Positions 4,103 to 7,092 of a stretch of DNA of 7,092 nt are shown here, in pieces; position 1 is the first letter of the stretch; every line of letters begins with the position of its first letter. The stretch comes from CAVSWN01 sp046728115. GTDB taxonomy: Bacteria > Acidobacteriota > Vicinamibacteria > Vicinamibacterales > CAVVIG01. The position numbers and the translations under genes were made by a program. The notes beneath the pieces were generated by a model. It was given only the letters and a program-made list of their open reading frames with translations, made no database searches and had not been told where the DNA came from. The DNA lies in assembly GCA_046728115.1 (NCBI GenBank), contig JBKPDW010000328.1:1-7092 (forward strand), given 5' to 3'.

Positions 4103-6745
4103 CTACAAAATTTCGACGAAGCCTTCGTCGCCGTTCACACGGATCGTCTGTCCGGTCTGAATCTTCTTCGTGGCATCCACAACGCTGACGACCGCCGGAA
4201 TCCCGTACTCGCGGGCGACGACGGAACCGTGCGTCATCAAACCGCCGACCTCCATCACCAACGCTTTGGCGTTGATGAACAGCGGTGTCCAGCCAGGATC
4301 GGTGAACGGCGCGACGAGAATTTCGCCGGCTTCGAGAATCGCGGTCGATGGGTCGAGCACCACTTTGGCGCGTCCTTCGATGATGCCGGGCGACGCCGCG
4401 CTGCCGGCCAGCGCATTCGGCGGCAAGTGTTCGTGACGATGCCTGCGAGTGACGATTTCCCCTTCGCTGGTGAACACCCGCGGCGGCGCGAGTTTTTGTG
4501 CGTGCTGATGTTCTTCTTTGCGGCGAGCCACGATGTCCCCGAGTGTGCCGGATTGGCGCTCAAGCGCCGCCTGAAGTTCTTCGACGGTGAGAAAGAACAC
4601 ATCCTCCTGCGTCTCGATCATGCCGCGCTGCACAAGCAGGTCGCCGCATTCCAGCGTGACCTGTCTGATCAGCTCGAACGATCGGATCACATAGAACTTG
4701 GGATGCTCCCGGATGGCGAGATTCTGACGGCACACTCGTGTCAGCCGGCGCACGAACGGCTTCTGGACCGCCGTTGCGGCCTCGATCAACTGCTCCGCCG
4801 CGGCTACCCCTTGCGCTTTCAGCTGCGTGTGATGGGCGCGATGCGTGCCAGGTTCGTCGCGTGACAGGTTACCGACGATCATGCGCAGCAGCGGCGTCGG
4901 GTGGTCGTTCCAGCGGGGACGCGTGATGTCGATTTCGGAGCCGCCGCGCATCCCGTACTTGCGCAAGAACTCGCGCAGAGCATCGTCAAACGCCACGCCA
5001 CCCTCGACCCCTCGCATCGTCGAGAGCGCCTGCCTGGCGTCGCTGCGTTTCAGATGGGCTGCAACCTGAGGATGTGAGCGCGCGATGTCGGCAAGGTCGC
5101 CGAGCGCGAGATCCATTTCGGTCGTGACGTTGCCATCGAGCCCTTGTGCGACGGTGGTGAGCTCGCGGTCGACACCGCGGCCGCGCAGCATCTTCCGCAG
5201 GAGCACCTGGCTGAGCGCGCCCGAGAAGAGGATCGGCAGGAAGCGAGGAACGATCGTGAGGAACAGCCTGGCCGTCAGCGAGCACGCGACGGCATAGCGC
5301 GGTGCGCCGGGCGACGCGCGTTCGAGTGACGCGCGTGCCTCCACGATCGCCTCGTCGATGAAGACCGACGCCCGCGCAGTGTTACCTTCCGGTGTGGCCA
5401 CCCACATCTGCCACATCGCCCTCAGCAGCACGGGGCCGACGATCGGCAGCACGCTCTGGATCGCCGCGAGCTTCGACCCGGAGCCGTACGCGAACTCGGG
5501 ACGTTGAACGACGTCGGCCACCGCGTCCGCCATCAACGTATCCGCCACGTGCAGGACCGTCGGGATGCCGGCGCCCAGCGGACGCACGCGTAGCAGGTCG
5601 CTCGGATCGATGTAGAGCCGCCCGCCCGCGCAGACGATCGCCTGCGCGTTGCCGGTCGCATCGCGGCCGAACGGAAACACACGACGCACGATCGAGCGCG
5701 CGTAAGGCTTCAATGCGTCGGTCATCACCTGCGCGTGGCCGAACGACAGGTACACCCGCAGCGGACGGGTCGGCGGCGGCGGTTCGGGCAGCGGGAACAG
5801 CGTCGTGACCGGCCGGCTCTGCACGACGAATGGCGTGCCGTTTTCGACGCACCACTCGATGTCCTGCGGTTCCTGGTAATGCGCTTCGATACGGACGCCG
5901 AGCGCCGCAAGTGCCTTCGCCTCCTCGTCGCTGAGCGACGGCATCGTCCACTGCGTTTCGGGCAACGTCTCGCGGCGCGTGCCGCCGTCGGGCAGCGGAC
6001 GGATTGCCAACAGCTTTCGCGCGATGGTTTTCTCGACGAGTGTGCCGGTGCGCTTGTCGATCTTGTACAAGTCCGCGGACACGAGACCGGACACGAGCGC
6101 TTCGCCGAGCCCGAAGCCGCCGTCAATCGAGACAATGTGCCGGCGGCCGTCGAGCGGATCGACGGTGAACATGATTCCCGACACGTCCGGCATCACCATC
6201 CGCTGCACGACGACGCTGAGCAGCACCCGGCGATGATCGAAGCCGTTTTTCGCGCGATAGGTGATCGCCCGATCGGTGAAGAGCGAGATCCAGCAGTCGC
6301 GAACCTTGTTCAGAACGTCGTCGCGGCCGCGAACGTTCAAATACGTGTCCTGCTGGCCGGCAAACGACGCGCCCGGGAGATCCTCGGCCGTCGCGCTCGA
6401 GCGGATCGCGTACGCGTAATCAGTTCCGGCGTCACGCCAGGCGGATTCGATCGCCACCGCGACTTTGTCGGGAATCGGCGCCAGGCCGAGCTGCGCGCGG
6501 ATGTCGCTGCCGAGGCGGCGGACGGCCTCGGTGTCTTCAGGGTTGAGCGCGGCCAGCCTGTCGAAGAGCGTCGACGTGTCGCCGGCACCCTCGAGAAACG
6601 CGCGAAACGCGTGCGTGGTGACGCAGAAGCCCTGCGGAACGGGGAAGCCGGCCCGCGTCAACTCGCCGAGGTTGGCGCCTTTGCCGCCCACCGTTGCGAG
6701 ATCGCGCCGGTCGAGCGAAGAGAATGGAGCGACCCACTGCGTCAC
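4103..6745 (-). CDS. rph: Rifampin-phosphotransferase (Rph)-type ATP/phosphohistidine dikinase (often annotated PEP synthase)
   Basis: This intact 880-residue protein has the Rph/YvkC order. The N-terminal PPDK ATP-grasp domain (about 1-315) shows VGGKGANLGEL (K22), RSSATAEDLPGASFAGQQD (R115 on), FGLGEALVSGLVSADLY, QDIEW (E297) and VVQSRPVT (Q309, R311). The long central domain (about 320-760) contains KYGMRGGSEIDITRPRW and KFYVIRSFELIR. The swivelling phosphohistidine domain is C-terminal, with VAPFTDPGWTPLF, GGLMTHGSVVAREYG (catalytic His839) and NGDEGFVEIL at the end. True PEP synthase has the His domain in the middle and a C-terminal PEP-binding barrel, both absent, so PpsA is excluded. 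Known Rph enzymes (about 865 residues) use ATP to phosphorylate rifamycins, releasing AMP and Pi, in the cytoplasm. Rifamycin as the substrate here is inference, since YvkC-like relatives are not all tested. The start is GTG 6745, because MTQWVAPFSS suits the family; the ribosome site is weak. No rifamycin-associated promoter element is recognised upstream. It is the only large intact gene in the window. Confidence 0.8.
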   Translation of the reverse strand: MTQWVAPFSSLDRRDLATVGGKGANLGELTRAGFPVPQGFCVTTHAFRAFLEGAGDTSTLFDRLAALNPEDTEAVRRLGSDIRAQLGLAPIPDKVAVAIESAWRDAGTDYAYAIRSSATAEDLPGASFAGQQDTYLNVRGRDDVLNKVRDCWISLFTDRAITYRAKNGFDHRRVLLSVVVQRMVMPDVSGIMFTVDPLDGRRHIVSIDGGFGLGEALVSGLVSADLYKIDKRTGTLVEKTIARKLLAIRPLPDGGTRRETLPETQWTMPSLSDEEAKALAALGVRIEAHYQEPQDIEWCVENGTPFVVQSRPVTTLFPLPEPPPPTRPLRVYLSFGHAQVMTDALKPYARSIVRRVFPFGRDATGNAQAIVCAGGRLYIDPSDLLRVRPLGAGIPTVLHVADTLMADAVADVVQRPEFAYGSGSKLAAIQSVLPIVGPVLLRAMWQMWVATPEGNTARASVFIDEAIVEARASLERASPGAPRYAVACSLTARLFLTIVPRFLPILFSGALSQVLLRKMLRGRGVDRELTTVAQGLDGNVTTEMDLALGDLADIARSHPQVAAHLKRSDARQALSTMRGVEGGVAFDDALREFLRKYGMRGGSEIDITRPRWNDHPTPLLRMIVGNLSRDEPGTHRAHHTQLKAQGVAAAEQLIEAATAVQKPFVRRLTRVCRQNLAIREHPKFYVIRSFELIRQVTLECGDLLVQRGMIETQEDVFFLTVEELQAALERQSGTLGDIVARRKEEHQHAQKLAPPRVFTSEGEIVTRRHRHEHLPPNALAGSAASPGIIEGRAKVVLDPSTAILEAGEILVAPFTDPGWTPLFINAKALVMEVGGLMTHGSVVAREYGIPAVVSVVDATKKIQTGQTIRVNGDEGFVEIL

Positions 6746-6809
6746 CTTGTTGCACTCTGAAGCCGACGAGGACGCCGTGAAGGTTACCTCTCTTCCATTC
6801 GATGCGCCA

Positions 6810-6983
6810 CTATCGCAACTTGATGTTCGCCGGCTTGAGATCGCGATGGACGACGCCCTGCTGGTGCGCCGCTTCGAGCGCGTCGGCGATCTGTCGTGCG
6901 ATCGGCAGCGCCTCGTCGAGTGGATGCCCTGATTTGAGGCGGTGGACGCTTGCTGCCAGACGCGCTGGATCCTTCTCGACGAC
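6810..6983 (-). pseudogene. Second Ser/Thr kinase fragment, ending right after the catalytic loop
   Basis: From about 6929 to 6813 the minus strand reads LKSGHPLDEALPIARQIADA, LEAAHQQGVV, HRDLKPANIKLR, then TAG at 6812-6810. This is helix E and the catalytic loop of a PknB-type kinase. The N-lobe and everything from DFG onward are missing. Upstream of the similarity (6983-6930) the frame reads VVEKDPARLAASVHR, which is not recognisable kinase sequence. It lies about 65 bases upstream of the Rph-type start, on the same strand, and cannot make an active kinase. Its catalytic-loop DNA (6825-6848) matches 949-972 of the first kinase relic with one mismatch in 24 bases, as expected for paralogues at the HRDLKPAN codons. 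Confidence 0.75.
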
Positions 6984-7091
6984 CTACTTGCGCGAGTGCT
7001 CCGCCAATTCCTTCGCTATGCGTCTTTCCACGGCGTCAGCTGCCTCCGTTTCGTACTCTTCCACCGGTCGGTTGGTCACACTCCCTGTCAT
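6984..7091 (-). CDS. 35-residue hypothetical ORF, in frame with the kinase relic across an amber codon
   Basis: ATG 7091-7089 opens MTGSVTNRPVEEYETEAADA, followed by VERRIAKELAEHSRK and TAG (6986-6984). The composition (charged, helical) looks like protein, and the frame stays open past the TAG all the way to the kinase relic's stop at 6810. It may be the start of a longer gene carrying a nonsense mutation, or an independent short gene. The window edge, immediately upstream of the ATG, hides any ribosome site. No family recognised. Confidence 0.25.
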   Translation of the reverse strand: MTGSVTNRPVEEYETEAADAVERRIAKELAEHSRK

Positions 7092-7092
7092 C

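Noticed and set aside
4229..4864. 211-codon plus-strand ORF
   Set aside because: Antisense to the Rph-type C-terminal half, with no family features.
4103..6745. Classical PEP synthase (PpsA)
   Set aside because: The phosphohistidine domain is C-terminal and the PEP-binding barrel is absent.
5735..6760. 341-codon plus-strand ORF opposite the Rph-type gene
   Set aside because: It is antisense to a well-conserved gene, Arg-rich, with no recognisable motif; a typical high-GC shadow frame.
1..7092. CRISPR array, tRNA or rRNA
   Set aside because: No regularly spaced repeats, no cloverleaf with a T-loop motif, and no conserved rRNA segments were seen.

Overview
The window looks like a soil-type, high-GC genome, most likely Acidobacteriota. 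This is inferred from family content: two relics of PknB-type Ser/Thr kinases with wording typical of that phylum (HPHIC, HRDLKPAN), a secreted LWPPNHK-domain protein, and a small FTAxASLYRT-type Cys-rich peptide. No rRNA, tRNA or CRISPR array is visible, so the taxonomy stays tentative.

Layout. Bases 1-619 (+) are the 3' end of a secreted beta-propeller/LWPPNHK protein with a one-base frame break near its C-terminus. Bases 820-1341 (-) hold a kinase fragment truncated on both sides. Bases 1340-1902 (+) are a SLOG-like (cpYpsA / molybdenum-carrier-like) protein split by a one-base deletion. Bases 2827-2034 (-) are a compact cassette: an intact ASCH-domain gene, a 36-codon ORF, and a GGRKKGTPN-motif phage-type gene with a one-base insertion. 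The three are joined by ATGA overlaps. Upstream of the cassette lie a 22-bp tandem repeat and a perfect 12-bp hairpin (2929-3001).

Bases 3055-3250 (+) are the N-terminus of a large SNF2/DEAD-type helicase, frameshifted and then cut off. Bases 3369-3641 (+) are a small Cys-rich protein with a near-perfect Shine-Dalgarno. Its 3' end runs into the decayed tail of an IS481-type transposase (about 3598-3879).

Bases 4103-6745 (-) are the only large intact gene, an 880-residue rifampin-phosphotransferase (Rph)-type dikinase. Upstream of it a second kinase relic (6810-6983) ends just after its catalytic loop, and a 35-codon ORF stands in frame with that relic behind an amber codon.

Overall this is a graveyard of accessory genes (kinases, ASCH/phage-like genes, SLOG protein, helicase, IS) beside one intact antibiotic-inactivation-type enzyme. 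Six separate frame or stop lesions lie in the first 3.9 kb, against none in the 2.6-kb rph gene. That favours real decay, but several lesions are one-base changes that assembly error could also produce. No convincing new multi-gene system is demonstrated. The best candidates for follow-up are the Cys-rich peptide, the ATGA-linked ASCH cassette and the Rph-type enzyme.
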